Assembly: GCA_937124545.1 (NCBI GenBank)
Contig: CAKZKU010000141.1
Coordinates: 1 to 38,156 of the forward strand
Length of the DNA stretch: 38,156 nucleotides
Reading direction: 5' to 3'
Source of the DNA: an uncultured Microbacteriaceae bacterium
GTDB lineage: Bacteria > Actinomycetota > Actinomycetes > Actinomycetales > Microbacteriaceae
This document shows, in pieces, positions 20,632 through 29,867 of this stretch. A program made the position numbers and the translations under genes. Below the pieces are notes generated by a model. It was not told the origin of the DNA, did not search any database, and saw only the letters and a list, made by a program, of their open reading frames with translations. Every line of letters starts with the position of its first letter. The first letter of the stretch is position 1.

Positions 20632-23600
20632 CAGCTAAATCTCCGGCCGCCGGTGTTGTCGCCCTGGATGGTGAGCCCGGCGTAGAGCTCCTGTGCCCAT
20701 TCAGGCTGGTCGCTCCAGGTGCTGAGCGTCAGGAGCATTGTTCGCGCCAAGTCCGGTGGTGAGGCGGACAAGGAGCTCCTGAGCGTCACCGTGCTGGACG
20801 AGACGGATGCGACTGGCGCGGTACCGACAAGTCCCCACGTGCGGTCTGGGAGCTCCCTCCACAGTGCTGCGACTGCGTCTCCGCTGCCGGCAGATGACCA
20901 GGAGGGCTGAGTCCAGCCGACGGTGGAGTTGACGCGCTGGTCAACCTCAGCTGAGGTGTCGATGGTAAGATTGAGCCCGGAAACCGCACTGATCCAGAGT
21001 GCAGGCGCGTAGACTGGCAAGGGTCGGTCTTGGCCTTCGTAGACCAGAATCTCGACCTCAGCGGCTCCATTACCGGTCTTGTGACGGACTCGCAGGACAC
21101 GGCCTACAACACCGCTGAGACCGCGAGTGCCATCGGCAGCTACAGGCCACGGATTGCTCAGACGAACCGAAGTGCCCGGATAGAGCTGGCTGGCCTTCGG
21201 CCTCGAAACGGTTACAGTGACCTTGTTGTGGCGCCGTGCGTAGAAGCGAGCCAGAGTGTCGCCGAAAAGGTTTCTGGCCTCGAGTCTCCAGCCTGCTGCG
21301 TCCGGTCGCTCCGTCGGGTGTGATGCGTAGAGCTCAGGGTCTAGGAGGGCAAGGGTTTCAACGTCCTCAACGTTACCCCCTCGACGCAAGGCTGCTCCGG
21401 GGTCCCTGGCGCCGATACGATGATCTTCTGACTGACGAAACACCCAGGCATCAACGGGAGCGATAGCTCGTGACTGTTGCTCTGGGATTGCGGAGGCCGG
21501 GTCTCCCATCTTCCCGTATAGGTCTGACTCGAATATGTCTACGGTTGGGGTGCCAGGGTCAGGAAGTCTGTAGATGCTGAACCGGCCGCCGTCGAAACCG
21601 ATTCTCAGGCCTCGAGGCGCGAGCAAGCCTTCCATTAGGGTTCGCGAGTCAACTGGCTCCTCAGTCGAGAAGCGACCACGAGCGAGGCTCCCAGCGATTC
21701 CAGAGGGCAGCGCCTCGTTCACGGATGCTGCGATTTCGGACTGGCTAGGCATCAGGTACGAGGGCACCGCTAGGCCCATGTGGGCCGCGTAGATGTCGCC
21801 AAAGAACCCCGTGGCAGTCCCCTGATTACCGCCCTGCTGGATGATGCCGGCGCCGTTGGGTCCGGTGCTTCCGCCGGTGCTACGCAGGATGGAGCTGAGC
21901 TGCTGGTCGACTCGATCGGCTCGGGTGATAGCGGTGCCAAGGGCCGTGGTGAAGATCTGCTGTGCTGTGAGCGTCGTGGACGCCCACTCTCCCTGGAATG
22001 GACGGTAGGGGTACCCAAAGTCTCGAGCGTCGTGAATCTGCTCGATGTAGAGCTGCGGGCTGACGGACGTGAACGCCTGAGCGAAATAGTCCTCAACCTC
22101 AATCCAGGAGCACCTAGCAACAATGCCGTAGTCTTCCGACTCCTCAATCTCGAGCTGACCACTTGTCGATTCATCAACAATCTTGCGAATTTTTCCCTTG
22201 ATGAGGAAGTATCCGGCAGCTGTGGTGCTTGCGCCTCCTATTGATCCGCTACGAGGAACGTGGGGCTGATTATAGAGTGGCGGAGACGAGCCAGCGGGGA
22301 TCCTGATGACCTGCCCGCCGTTAGGCTGTATCGTGTTCGGTAGGCTATCAGTGTCGTACAGCGGCCTGTGAAGCCTGGGAGATCCACCGTTGTCATGCTC
22401 TCCCGTGGTTACTTCGCTCTCTGCGATGTCGTACGGATTGTACCCCGGAGGTATCGTGGTGAACATGCCAACCCAGTAGTCATTGCCGGGCACAACACCC
22501 ATTTGGCCAGCGATATTTGACTCTGTCGGGAAGTATGGCTGACCCGCCGGTGGCGCTTTCCAGAATACAATGTCTTGCTCATCCTCGATCTCTGTGATGA
22601 GCAGCTGACCGTTGTGACTCTGCTGGATTGGGTCGAATCCGAGGGCTAGCCACGTGCGACGATGCATGGCGATTCGGATACGATGTCCATATATCTCTCC
22701 AGTTGAATAAAGATCCATCTGGACATAAAAGTCAGAACCTGAGAACCCAGCGTCCCCACCCCTGTCAAGTGCGAGGGTCGTCTCTCCTAGCTCGTAGTCT
22801 GTGCCGACACCGTTTACCGTATCCTGAACAAGATCGTGGATCTCGTTTCTCAGACTAAGATAGCTAGTCTGAGTCAGAGAAGTCCACTGCCTGCCCTGGC
22901 GGGGATCCGAGGGTATGCTGGCATTATCTCCAGTGTTTTGCCAGCCGGGTATCGTCGCACAGTAAATCGAGATCTGATCATCGACACCCGGCGTGAACGA
23001 GAGATCTGTGACAACTTCAAACGACTCGCCTCTTGGCACGCCAATCACTCTTTCAAGCAGTGACTCGGGGCCCGTACATTCCAGCTCGAACCGACCCTCA
23101 GCACCGACTCGACCGGCATCACGAAGCTTCCCGACCCAGATGGGTCGGTAGTTGCTGAGGCTCGGCCAGGCGTTGCTGCCGGTGGTAAACTGAGCACTCG
23201 GGTCTCGATACACGCGGTACAGTGCGACCGGTCGGCCCTCGTGAAAAAGCGGTCTCTGAGAGACGCTAGCAGGCACCAGGGCGCCATCTGAGTCTCCGTT
23301 GTGGTCCAGTCCCACCAAGTCTTCTCCGACCAAGTACGGGAACATGCGGCGCTCTCCGTTGGGCCCGATGCGTTCGATGCCAATGTGACGGTCGCGCACG
23401 GTGACGCCGTCGATTGTCGCCGGCGCAGGGCTTGTGTACGGAGCGAGTCGAGAGGTTAGCTCCTCGGGTTCCTCTCCTGACATGGAGAACAGCCGTGCGA
23501 TCTCACCGTCTTCGTCCAGGACGCTGAATCTGGCAGTGGTGCGGTCTAGCCCGATGTAGCTTAGGTCTCCGCCAAGCTCTAGCTCCTGAGGGACAATGAG

Positions 23601-23795
23601 TCCCCTGCGAAGCTCTCGACCGCCGACGGTCTCCCCCAGGTCAGCCTCAGCTCGACCGATAAAGCTGCTTCCCCCGCTGCCAGTGAGTGCTGCGGAATCG
23701 TCGGTTGTGAAGCCTATGGAGATTCCGTCGATGGTCAGAACATAGGCTTGCTCGACGTGCTGGGATACTTCCAGCTCTGCTACGGTGTGCGGCAT
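20631..23795 (-). CDS. Tail-tip hub / tail-associated protein
   Basis: A 1054-residue protein, the second largest feature of the tail module, in the usual place of the baseplate hub/Tal protein after the distal tail protein. It has an N-terminal tail-like domain (VLTIDGISIGFTTDD, ELELGGDLSYIGLDR), a large middle region and a C-terminal part with LYPGTSVRLSNPWPVAADG and VVGRVLRVRHKTGNGAAEVE, a tail-hub-type beta domain. It ends in fibronectin III-like strands (TVGWTQPSWSSAGSGDAV). It would form the tail tip that contacts the cell and opens the tail tube. No peptidoglycan hydrolase motif was recognised. Start shares TAATG with the distal tail gene. Confidence 0.75.
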   Translation of the reverse strand: MPHTVAELEVSQHVEQAYVLTIDGISIGFTTDDSAALTGSGGSSFIGRAEADLGETVGGRELRRGLIVPQELELGGDLSYIGLDRTTARFSVLDEDGEIARLFSMSGEEPEELTSRLAPYTSPAPATIDGVTVRDRHIGIERIGPNGERRMFPYLVGEDLVGLDHNGDSDGALVPASVSQRPLFHEGRPVALYRVYRDPSAQFTTGSNAWPSLSNYRPIWVGKLRDAGRVGAEGRFELECTGPESLLERVIGVPRGESFEVVTDLSFTPGVDDQISIYCATIPGWQNTGDNASIPSDPRQGRQWTSLTQTSYLSLRNEIHDLVQDTVNGVGTDYELGETTLALDRGGDAGFSGSDFYVQMDLYSTGEIYGHRIRIAMHRRTWLALGFDPIQQSHNGQLLITEIEDEQDIVFWKAPPAGQPYFPTESNIAGQMGVVPGNDYWVGMFTTIPPGYNPYDIAESEVTTGEHDNGGSPRLHRPLYDTDSLPNTIQPNGGQVIRIPAGSSPPLYNQPHVPRSGSIGGASTTAAGYFLIKGKIRKIVDESTSGQLEIEESEDYGIVARCSWIEVEDYFAQAFTSVSPQLYIEQIHDARDFGYPYRPFQGEWASTTLTAQQIFTTALGTAITRADRVDQQLSSILRSTGGSTGPNGAGIIQQGGNQGTATGFFGDIYAAHMGLAVPSYLMPSQSEIAASVNEALPSGIAGSLARGRFSTEEPVDSRTLMEGLLAPRGLRIGFDGGRFSIYRLPDPGTPTVDIFESDLYGKMGDPASAIPEQQSRAIAPVDAWVFRQSEDHRIGARDPGAALRRGGNVEDVETLALLDPELYASHPTERPDAAGWRLEARNLFGDTLARFYARRHNKVTVTVSRPKASQLYPGTSVRLSNPWPVAADGTRGLSGVVGRVLRVRHKTGNGAAEVEILVYEGQDRPLPVYAPALWISAVSGLNLTIDTSAEVDQRVNSTVGWTQPSWSSAGSGDAVAALWRELPDRTWGLVGTAPVASVSSSTVTLRSSLSASPPDLARTMLLTLSTWSDQPEWAQELYAGLTIQGDNTGGRRFS

Positions 23796-24589
23796 TAGTA
23801 TTCATCCTGTAGAAGCACCGGGATCTCTACGTTGTTCAGGAGCTCCACGGTCTGCACTACGCGGCTGTACTCGAAGGTTATGGGCGTTCCGCTGGGCTCC
23901 CAGACGTAGGGACCAAGGACTTCGCCGTTCAGGTTCGCTGATGTTGCATCGGTGGTGGTCTCCTCAGTCACCTCGCGGTACAACTTGAATCGGTAGAATC
24001 TGCTCTGGACCTGGTCCCACCATGCGTAGTATTCGCCACCTGCCTCGCTTGTGGTGTGAACACGCTCTGCGTATACTGCGCGGAACTGGAACCGGTTGCG
24101 ACGCCCGGTGTTGTTGGTGGTCGCGATGGCTACGCGGTCACCCGACATGCCCATTTGCGTGTCTTTGTACAGTAGACCTTGAGTGCCCAATGCAGCATCG
24201 GGTATCTCGCAGCGCCCAGGGCTCCACAGGTATCTCGACTGATTGAGTGTGTTGAGCGAAGTGAACGCGATGCCCTCTTCACCACCGAATCCGAGAACGT
24301 CACGGAATGTGGTGTCCGACCAGCTGTCTATGGTCATAGACACGCTGGAGTCCAGTTGAATGAGCAAGTCTCGACGCAGGAAGCACGATATCGTGCCGGC
24401 CTCGCTATGGGTCAGCAGAGCCGTCCTGAGTGCGTTTGCGGCGGAGCGGGTAATGCTCGTGTCCTGGACGTAGTACGGCCCAGCGGGGATGCTGAGCGTC
24501 TCTGTCACGGCGTTCATCGTCACTTCGATATCCGTGCTCGGGACGTCAGGGTCTGAGCCCATGAGCCAAGCTGATGTGATGAGCGCCAT
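23795..24589 (-). CDS. Distal tail protein-like
   Basis: A 264-residue protein directly after the tape measure, the usual position of Dit or minor tail protein. Largely beta, with patterned strands (IEVTMNAVTETLSIPAGPYY, FQFRAVYAERVHTT, GTPITFEYSRVVQTVELL). It would join the tail tube to the tip hub. Shares TAATG with both neighbours. Assigned mainly by gene order; the sequence itself does not show a family hallmark. Confidence 0.65.
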   Translation of the reverse strand: MALITSAWLMGSDPDVPSTDIEVTMNAVTETLSIPAGPYYVQDTSITRSAANALRTALLTHSEAGTISCFLRRDLLIQLDSSVSMTIDSWSDTTFRDVLGFGGEEGIAFTSLNTLNQSRYLWSPGRCEIPDAALGTQGLLYKDTQMGMSGDRVAIATTNNTGRRNRFQFRAVYAERVHTTSEAGGEYYAWWDQVQSRFYRFKLYREVTEETTTDATSANLNGEVLGPYVWEPSGTPITFEYSRVVQTVELLNNVEIPVLLQDEY

Positions 24590-26880
24590 TACTTGCGAAC
24601 CTCCCTGTTGGCCTTCTGTATGCCCTCTGCAATCCTGCGAGAGGCAAGCTCGTCAATAGCACCAAGCACTTGGACTACACCGATCTGAACATTGGACTGC
24701 TGACCCTGCGCGTCTGAAGAGCCCACGGTGTTGTTCGGGTTTTCCGCGATCTGTTGGTTCGCTTGGCTCAATGGACCCCCTCTTTCGAGGCGCTCGAGGC
24801 CACCTTGTTGATCTTGAAGCTGGCTTGCTCTACCAGGCCCACGTCCGCCTCCACCACCTCCTGCAGCACCTCCGCCAGCTCGTCCAGATGCCAATAGAGC
24901 CCCCTTCGAGAAGGCCAGTGCAGCAGCAGACTGGAAAGCAGCTCCCTGGATGAAGTTGCCCGACGCGAACGCGGTTACCGCCTTGATCTGATTCAAGGTT
25001 CCGATTCCGAAGGCCTCGACGGACCCGGCGATTTGCGTCGCCACAGCACGTCTACGGTCGTTCTCAATCAGCCCATCGGTAAGCCCCTGCGCAGTGGCGA
25101 CCGAGTTTCGCAGGATGCTCTGAGTGGCCTGCATGGCCTCCTGGACCCTGCGCTGGGACTCCTGCCTCGCCCTCGCCTCACGCCTCGAGGTCTCCTCAGC
25201 AGCGGATGCCTCCAGCTCGAACCGTGCTAGTCGTGCCTCGTGGCGAATCTGCTCCTGCTGGTCGAGTAGCAGCTGTCGTTCGCCCACCTGGGTCTCTGCG
25301 TCAATCTGGACCTGAAGAGCCTCAAGCTTTGCGTCGCGCTCGCGGTTGATGAGCTCGATAGACTCGCCGGTCTTGACGCGCTGGAACTCGATGGCTCTCA
25401 AGTCGGCGGCAAGAGCGAGGTCTGCTTGGCGAATCTGGTCCTCGGTGGATGGCCCGCGCTGAAGGTTGATGTTGAGAGCTTCGAGCTCACTGTTGACCAG
25501 GATCAGGTCCTGGTAGACCTGCGCGAACCCTGGACCACCCCTGAGTAGCTCGACAGTGTCGTTGAAGGCCAAGCTGAGACTCTGGGCATCAACGGCCTCC
25601 TGACGCCTCCCACGGCCCCGAGGACGGCTGATCTGCTGGTTGGCGATGCGGCCCTGCTCCCGCAGGTTCGCCAGCTCGGCTTCGCGTGCGAGCTTGTTGG
25701 CCTTCTCCTCATCTCCTGCTGCTCGAGCCAGTTGCTCCTGAAGCTTCAGAGACTCTATTTGCAGCGAGACCTTCTGCTCGATGACGGTGTTGTTGGCCGT
25801 CAGGAACGCCTGCTCGTTCTCAATCTCCGTGAGTCGTTCGCGCGCGACCGCAAGGGCTGCCTGCTCCTGTGCTGCTCGTCGTCCAGCAGGAGAGCTCGCA
25901 GCGGCCTTGGCCGCCTTTTCCTCGAGGAAAAGGCGCTCCTCAAGCTCAACGTTTACGCTGAGCACAGCGCGCTTGAGAGCCTCCTCAGAAACGACGAGGT
26001 CCGTTGACGCGACTCCGACATCCCTCAGGGAGTTCCGAAGCTCTGTAAGGACTTCGCCTTGCGGACGGCCGGTTTCGATGTTGATGCGCCCCTGTTTGGC
26101 GAGCTCTCGCAGGCCGTCACGAAGTGATAGCGTAGCTACCTCCCCAGCAAGGGCGCGGTCCTCGATGTTCTGCAGCTCCACTTCGAAGCGTTTGACGGCA
26201 GCAGCAGCTCCGTCAGTGGTCACAGTCACACCCTCAGCGGCCTCGATGACCTTCTGGATGGCGACTTGCCGGAATGCCTCAGCACGCTCCTGGTCGGTCA
26301 GGGCCTTCTCTGTCTTGCCAAGCTGCTGAGCGTAGATACGCTGCGCCTCAGCCGTCTTGAGCGTGATGCCAAGGTTGTCGAGCAATGCGGTAGAGCCTCG
26401 ACCGATAGCGGTAAAACCGTCCTCAATCGACTTCAGGGCGTCGACACCGCGACGAGAGCCCAGCGCAGATAGCGAGCGGGCAAGTTCAGCAAAGTCCTTG
26501 GCGTTGTTCGTGACGCCAAGAGAAACAGAGTCCGATGCCAGTCGTGCCAGGTCGTAGTCGGAGATAAGGCCCTGAGTCGACTTGCGAGCACTCTCGATAG
26601 AGATGGGGACATTGGCGAAGACCGAGCTGACCTGGAGACTCCTGTCAGCTAGCTCAGATGCCTTCTGAGACAGCTCAGAGATGGCAGCTGCAGTACCGAC
26701 TGCGGCAGCAGCAACACCAGCTGGGCTCGATAGTGCCGATGACAACCCCCCAAGGGCGCCCTCAAGGCCGCTGCTCGATCTGCGGGTCTGCTCAATCGAG
26801 CTCCCAAGGGCACTCACCCCCTTCTGGGCATTCGCAGAATCAACCTGGTACTTGATCTGGACTTTTTTACTAAGAATCAC
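24589..26880 (-). CDS. Tape measure protein
   Basis: A 763-residue tail tape measure protein that sets tail length and is ejected during infection. Long charged helices with Ala/Glu/Gln/Arg-rich coiled coil (about residues 300-600, EAELANLREQGRIANQQI), an N-terminal helical region (VDSANAQKGVSALGSSIEQT) typical of tape measures, hydrophobic patches (SSPAGVAAAAVGTAAAI near 53; AAALAFSKGALLASG near 665) and a Gly-rich stretch (GGGAAGGGGGG). At about 0.15 nm per residue the tail would be roughly 115 nm. The GTG start has AAGGA 6 nt upstream and begins 1 nt after the chaperone extension stop. Confidence 0.9.
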   Translation of the reverse strand: MILSKKVQIKYQVDSANAQKGVSALGSSIEQTRRSSSGLEGALGGLSSALSSPAGVAAAAVGTAAAISELSQKASELADRSLQVSSVFANVPISIESARKSTQGLISDYDLARLASDSVSLGVTNNAKDFAELARSLSALGSRRGVDALKSIEDGFTAIGRGSTALLDNLGITLKTAEAQRIYAQQLGKTEKALTDQERAEAFRQVAIQKVIEAAEGVTVTTDGAAAAVKRFEVELQNIEDRALAGEVATLSLRDGLRELAKQGRINIETGRPQGEVLTELRNSLRDVGVASTDLVVSEEALKRAVLSVNVELEERLFLEEKAAKAAASSPAGRRAAQEQAALAVARERLTEIENEQAFLTANNTVIEQKVSLQIESLKLQEQLARAAGDEEKANKLAREAELANLREQGRIANQQISRPRGRGRRQEAVDAQSLSLAFNDTVELLRGGPGFAQVYQDLILVNSELEALNINLQRGPSTEDQIRQADLALAADLRAIEFQRVKTGESIELINRERDAKLEALQVQIDAETQVGERQLLLDQQEQIRHEARLARFELEASAAEETSRREARARQESQRRVQEAMQATQSILRNSVATAQGLTDGLIENDRRRAVATQIAGSVEAFGIGTLNQIKAVTAFASGNFIQGAAFQSAAALAFSKGALLASGRAGGGAAGGGGGGRGPGRASQLQDQQGGLERLERGGPLSQANQQIAENPNNTVGSSDAQGQQSNVQIGVVQVLGAIDELASRRIAEGIQKANREVRK

Positions 26881-26881
26881 G

Positions 26882-27367
26882 TTAGTCCTTGTTGGCCTGC
26901 TGTTGCAGGTCGTAGTTCCGTGACCGCATTCGCTGCCCCTCCAGGTACGAGCAGGCCTCGAGCAAAAGCCGATCCTCAGACCGCGATTGGAACAGGTTTT
27001 CGCTAATCCCCGAATCGGTGATCATGCGTTCGTACTTGGTGCAGCTCAGTGCAAATGCGCTGCGATACCAGGAGCCCGGACATCCTTCCTCGTGGGATTC
27101 AACGGGGTGTTTTGGGTCCCTCTGGCGTAGCCTTGGGTCCTCGTCTGACGGCTGCAGGATGGGCAGACGCCCCATGTGGACAGCGCCCAGGGTTGGTGCC
27201 CCCCACTTGCTCCGGTTGAAGTCCGGCAGGGCACAGCGCAGCCTGGCGCGGTCCTCCGGCTTCTCCTCGCCCCTGGCATCCAGACAGAGGTAGGTGCAGT
27301 CGTAGACCTCGGTTCTCTCACCACTCTTCGGGCTTGCCGGGTGAGACCAGGCGAGGACCCTTAGGGC
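26882..27367 (-). CDS. Tail assembly chaperone -1 frameshift extension (gpGT-like)
   Basis: This frame is open from the slippery site (27367) to TAA at 26884 and joins the chaperone by -1 shift, giving a fusion of about 176 + 161 = 337 residues. It starts ALRVLAWSHPASPKSGER and contains TYLCLDARGEEKPEDRARL, MGRLPILQPSDEDPRLRQRD and SRNYDLQQQANKD. The internal ATG at 27175 has no good ribosome site. The layout (chaperone, shifted extension, tape measure) is the conserved lambda G/GT arrangement. In this family the extension contacts the tape measure and tube subunits. Confidence 0.85.
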   Translation of the reverse strand, partial: ALRVLAWSHPASPKSGERTEVYDCTYLCLDARGEEKPEDRARLRCALPDFNRSKWGAPTLGAVHMGRLPILQPSDEDPRLRQRDPKHPVESHEEGCPGSWYRSAFALSCTKYERMITDSGISENLFQSRSEDRLLLEACSYLEGQRMRSRNYDLQQQANKD

Positions 27368-27894
27368 TTTTTTTCGTCGTCTCGAAGGGGTTGAGAGGCC
27401 AGGTAGACGGCTTGGCCGATGAGAATCGGGAGGTCTGAGCCTACGCTGGTCAAGTCTGCGAGCTTCTGCAAGTCGGCCACACTGAGGTCCTCAGGACTGT
27501 CCAGATCCACAATCTTGCGACCGTCTTGCTCCACCGACTTCAGGCCGAAGCGACAGGCCATCAGGAACGCAGCACGCGCAATCGGCTTCCCCTGGAGCAA
27601 CTCACGCTCCTTGGTCGACTGGACATCGTTGTACTCGAGTACGCCGAGGCGCATGAGTCGAAACTCGATAGGGCTAGCCTCAGCAAGGAAGAACTCGTCG
27701 ACCCGACCATGCTCCATCGTGGCAGACAGGTCGAATCGAGTTTCTCCCTTGCAGTACCGGAGGAATGGGCAGTCCTCGCCGTGCTCCTCCTGCGATTTGG
27801 TGACCTTGTCCTGGTCCCAGGCTTCGTCAGCCGGATGCACAAAGGTAATCGGCGCGTCAATCCTGTGACGCGGCGGCTTCTTCAGCAGTTTCAT
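27361..27894 (-). CDS. Tail assembly chaperone (gpG-like)
   Basis: A 177-residue, mostly helical acidic protein beginning MKLLKKPPRHRIDAPITFVH. The central part (SPIEFRLMRLGVLEYNDVQS, IARAAFLMACRFGLKSVE) is typical of tail assembly chaperones between tail tube and tape measure. It ends QPLRDDEKKP with the coding GAA AAA AAG CCC TAA, i.e. the slippery heptamer just before its stop. It would work with the frameshifted form to wrap the tape measure during tail assembly. The CPFLRYCKGE segment with two Cys is unusual for the family. Confidence 0.8.
   Translation of the reverse strand: MKLLKKPPRHRIDAPITFVHPADEAWDQDKVTKSQEEHGEDCPFLRYCKGETRFDLSATMEHGRVDEFFLAEASPIEFRLMRLGVLEYNDVQSTKERELLQGKPIARAAFLMACRFGLKSVEQDGRKIVDLDSPEDLSVADLQKLADLTSVGSDLPILIGQAVYLASQPLRDDEKKP
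27367..27373 (-). promoter_or_regulatory. A AAA AAG programmed -1 frameshift site
   Basis: The minus-strand heptamer A-AAA-AAG lies in zero frame as GAA AAA AAG, the strongest bacterial slippery type (as in dnaX). Two codons later is the zero-frame stop. A possible stimulatory stem CTCACC/GGTGAG lies about 22-50 nt downstream. Confidence 0.88.
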
Positions 27895-27895
27895 G

Positions 27896-29194
27896 TTACC
27901 CCAGGAAAATTACGAACTTGGAGCGAGCCAGCGCGGTCGTTGCACCGGTCACTTCTTGCGCGCGGAACTGAACGCCGCTTCGCAGAATATTGTCAGCGTT
28001 GAGCTGCTTCGGCGTATTCAGAATCTCGCACTGAGGGAAGTGAACAGAGAAGATGTTGCCACTTGCGCCCAGTCGGGACACCGAAACGTTCTTGAGTTGC
28101 TCGTTGTCGTAGTCCGCGAACCAGCTGGTCGCGTACGGATACAGGTCGAGGTCGACTAGCGTATCGCCAGGCTCAATCGTGTAGCCCGCGTAGCCCTCCA
28201 TGTTGCCGGTTCGCGCCGTCATGCACGGAATGGGCACCACAGGCACTCCAGCTTCGACGGTCATGGCTCCGTTGCACACCAGGGTGTTGGTGGTCACCCC
28301 GATGTTGGCGATGGCCAGTTGCGTGTCAGGGCCGATAGCGAGAGGGTTCGGGAACACTGCGTCGGGCAGCGTGGGGTCGGGGCCAGAGCTCGGGTCGGTG
28401 AATCGTGCCGCCATGAGCGACAGGTCCAGCGTGGCGAATCCGTTCCGCTCGAAGGACATCGAGCTGAGGCCGAGCTTGCATCCGTTCATCTCGAAGCCAG
28501 CAGCGCCGTTTTGGCCCTTTTGACCAACGAGGCTCATCGTGCTGCCGAGGTTGCTCGCGGTGTCGCAAATCACGTCCTCATCAATGAACAGGGTGGCTCC
28601 ACCAAGCACCAGGTTGCCGTCAGCCGGAGTGAAAGGAAGTTCCCGGTCCAGAGTGACCGCCAGCGCTGTGACGTCCGTAATGCGCCGTGGGTGGGCTAGA
28701 CCGGTGGTCGGGTCCAGCGGTGCCACGATAGCTCCCACAGCAAGGGTACTGGCATCGTCCACGTTGACCACCGTGGTGGTGTGGCCGCCCGCCGCGAGAG
28801 TGCAGGTCTCAGCGTAGTGGACGCCTCCCAGGCAGTTCAGGAGCGTCCGGGAGAGCGGAGTCTGAGTCGCTAGGACTCCAGCCGCAAGAGCGCTCCCACG
28901 ACCCGTCAGGTAGCTCTGAAAGGAAAGCTCGGCGTTGCTGAGGCCTGGGACTCGAGGATCGGTGGTGAAGACGCGAGCCTTGGTCCGCTCAGCCTCAATC
29001 ACAGTCCGCTCGAGGGATTCGAAGCTCAGCGAACTCGGAATGTGCGGGATCTGGAATGCGGTGCCGCCGGCTTCAGCAGTCTCCCATTCAGCGCCGGTTG
29101 ATACCGTGCCGCCAGTGGTGCCGTTGGGGCCAATGCCCTGGCCAACCGTCTCCTCGAAGCCGGTCAGCAGTGAAATATAACTAGTTACAGCCAT
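27896..29194 (-). CDS. Major tail tube protein
   Basis: A 432-residue beta-rich protein directly upstream of the chaperone gene, the standard place for the tail tube. Patterns such as SLSFESLERTVIEAERTKAR, NAELSFQSYLTG, FEMNGCKLGLSSMSFERNGF and IEPGDTLVDLDLYPYATSWF fit large tail tube proteins with an added Ig-like region. It would polymerise as rings around the tape measure. An insert in the middle (ATTTVVNVDDASTLAVGAI) may be a surface-exposed domain. Assignment rests on position, size and strand pattern. Confidence 0.8.
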   Translation of the reverse strand: MAVTSYISLLTGFEETVGQGIGPNGTTGGTVSTGAEWETAEAGGTAFQIPHIPSSLSFESLERTVIEAERTKARVFTTDPRVPGLSNAELSFQSYLTGRGSALAAGVLATQTPLSRTLLNCLGGVHYAETCTLAAGGHTTTVVNVDDASTLAVGAIVAPLDPTTGLAHPRRITDVTALAVTLDRELPFTPADGNLVLGGATLFIDEDVICDTASNLGSTMSLVGQKGQNGAAGFEMNGCKLGLSSMSFERNGFATLDLSLMAARFTDPSSGPDPTLPDAVFPNPLAIGPDTQLAIANIGVTTNTLVCNGAMTVEAGVPVVPIPCMTARTGNMEGYAGYTIEPGDTLVDLDLYPYATSWFADYDNEQLKNVSVSRLGASGNIFSVHFPQCEILNTPKQLNADNILRSGVQFRAQEVTGATTALARSKFVIFLG

Positions 29195-29197
29195 TTA

Positions 29198-29629
29198 TCA
29201 GGTTCCAAGAGGTAGGAATACGGTTAGCAAGAAGACATGGGCGCCCCAGAGACGCCCGGGTGGACCTTCTGGCTCCCACCCCTGTTTCTCCACGAGCGGA
29301 AGCCCGGTGAGTTGGGCTCGATTGAGTGCGAGCCAAAGATTGTGATTGTCAGCAGACGCCATGTCCGAAGCATCGCGGCGTTTGAGGGATCCGTACGACG
29401 TCCAGACTCGACACACCGCGGTGTGCTGCGCGCATAAACCAAAGCCCTCGCCAAACTCCTCCGGAATCTCGATCTCCACATAGAAGTTACGCGGGTCAGC
29501 CGACGGTACATCCTCCAGACTATGAACCTCGTTCCACTCAATCGAAGCGAAGTGCGGGTGTGTCGGTTCGACATCTCGGATTGTGGAGACGATGCCGTCG
29601 TGTATTTCTGCGATGGTGGCTGAGGACAT
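29198..29629 (-). CDS. Tail terminator/completion protein-like
   Basis: A 143-residue protein beginning MSSATIAEIHDGIVSTIRDV and ending HVFLLTVFLPLGT. The alpha/beta layout with a first helix, central sheet (FYVEIEIPEEFGEGFGL, AVCRVWTSYG) and a helix LALNRAQLTGLPLVE resembles phage tail terminators that cap the tube. Next to the tube gene, this fits. The ATG at 29629 lies in the first TGACGTCA copy; a GTG at 29659 is also open, and AGGA lies 12 nt upstream of the ATG. Confidence 0.6.
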   Translation of the reverse strand: MSSATIAEIHDGIVSTIRDVEPTHPHFASIEWNEVHSLEDVPSADPRNFYVEIEIPEEFGEGFGLCAQHTAVCRVWTSYGSLKRRDASDMASADNHNLWLALNRAQLTGLPLVEKQGWEPEGPPGRLWGAHVFLLTVFLPLGT

Positions 29630-29658
29630 GACGTCAGAAAATCCTGGACATGACGTCA
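29624..29658. promoter_or_regulatory. Duplicated TGACGTCA element (operator candidate)
   Basis: A 13-bp direct repeat GGACATGACGTCA at 29624-29636 and 29646-29658, 22 bp apart (two helical turns). Each copy contains the perfect palindrome TGACGTCA. It lies between divergent genes, overlaps the tail-terminator start and covers the -35 region of the plus-strand pair. Confidence 0.6.
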
Positions 29659-29672
29659 CAGGGTGCTAGGTT
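29645..29672 (+). promoter_or_regulatory. Plus-strand promoter candidate
   Basis: TGGACA (29645-29650), 16-nt spacer, TAGGTT (29667-29672). A start site about 7 nt later would fall on or next to the ATG at 29679, giving a leaderless or near-leaderless transcript. The second TGACGTCA lies in the spacer, where a repressor would block it. Confidence 0.4.
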
Positions 29673-29678
29673 GAGAAC

Positions 29679-29867
29679 ATGGAAACGAAGCCGACCGAGA
29701 CACTGACCGACAGCATGATTTCACAGCTCCGCGATGAGGCTGGGGCAGCAGGCGATGCTGAGCTCGTCGCTGCTATCGACGCTGGAGACCGAGAAGCCGC
29801 AGCCGAAGCGATCAATAACGCTCGCGCGATGGATGATAGTAAGCCGTTTGTCCGCGTGCTCGCATGA
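29679..29867 (+). CDS. Small acidic protein paired with RHH gene
   Basis: A 62-residue plus-strand protein (METKPTETLTDSMISQLRDE... ending SKPFVRVLA), helical and acidic. The middle (LRDEAGAAGDAELVAAIDAG and the following RE) resembles small helical phage proteins with the pattern LRDEAxxAGDxELVxxxxxA. It has no recognised enzymatic motif. Only a weak ribosome site precedes it, consistent with leaderless translation. It overlaps the next gene by ATGA, so the two are made together, as in toxin-antitoxin or regulator-partner pairs. Confidence 0.6.
   Translation: METKPTETLTDSMISQLRDEAGAAGDAELVAAIDAGDREAAAEAINNARAMDDSKPFVRVLA

Noticed and set aside
27046-27324. Third-frame 92-codon frame in the chaperone extension
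   Set aside because: It is a shadow. The -1 frame from the slippery site is continuous and sits in the conserved G/GT position.
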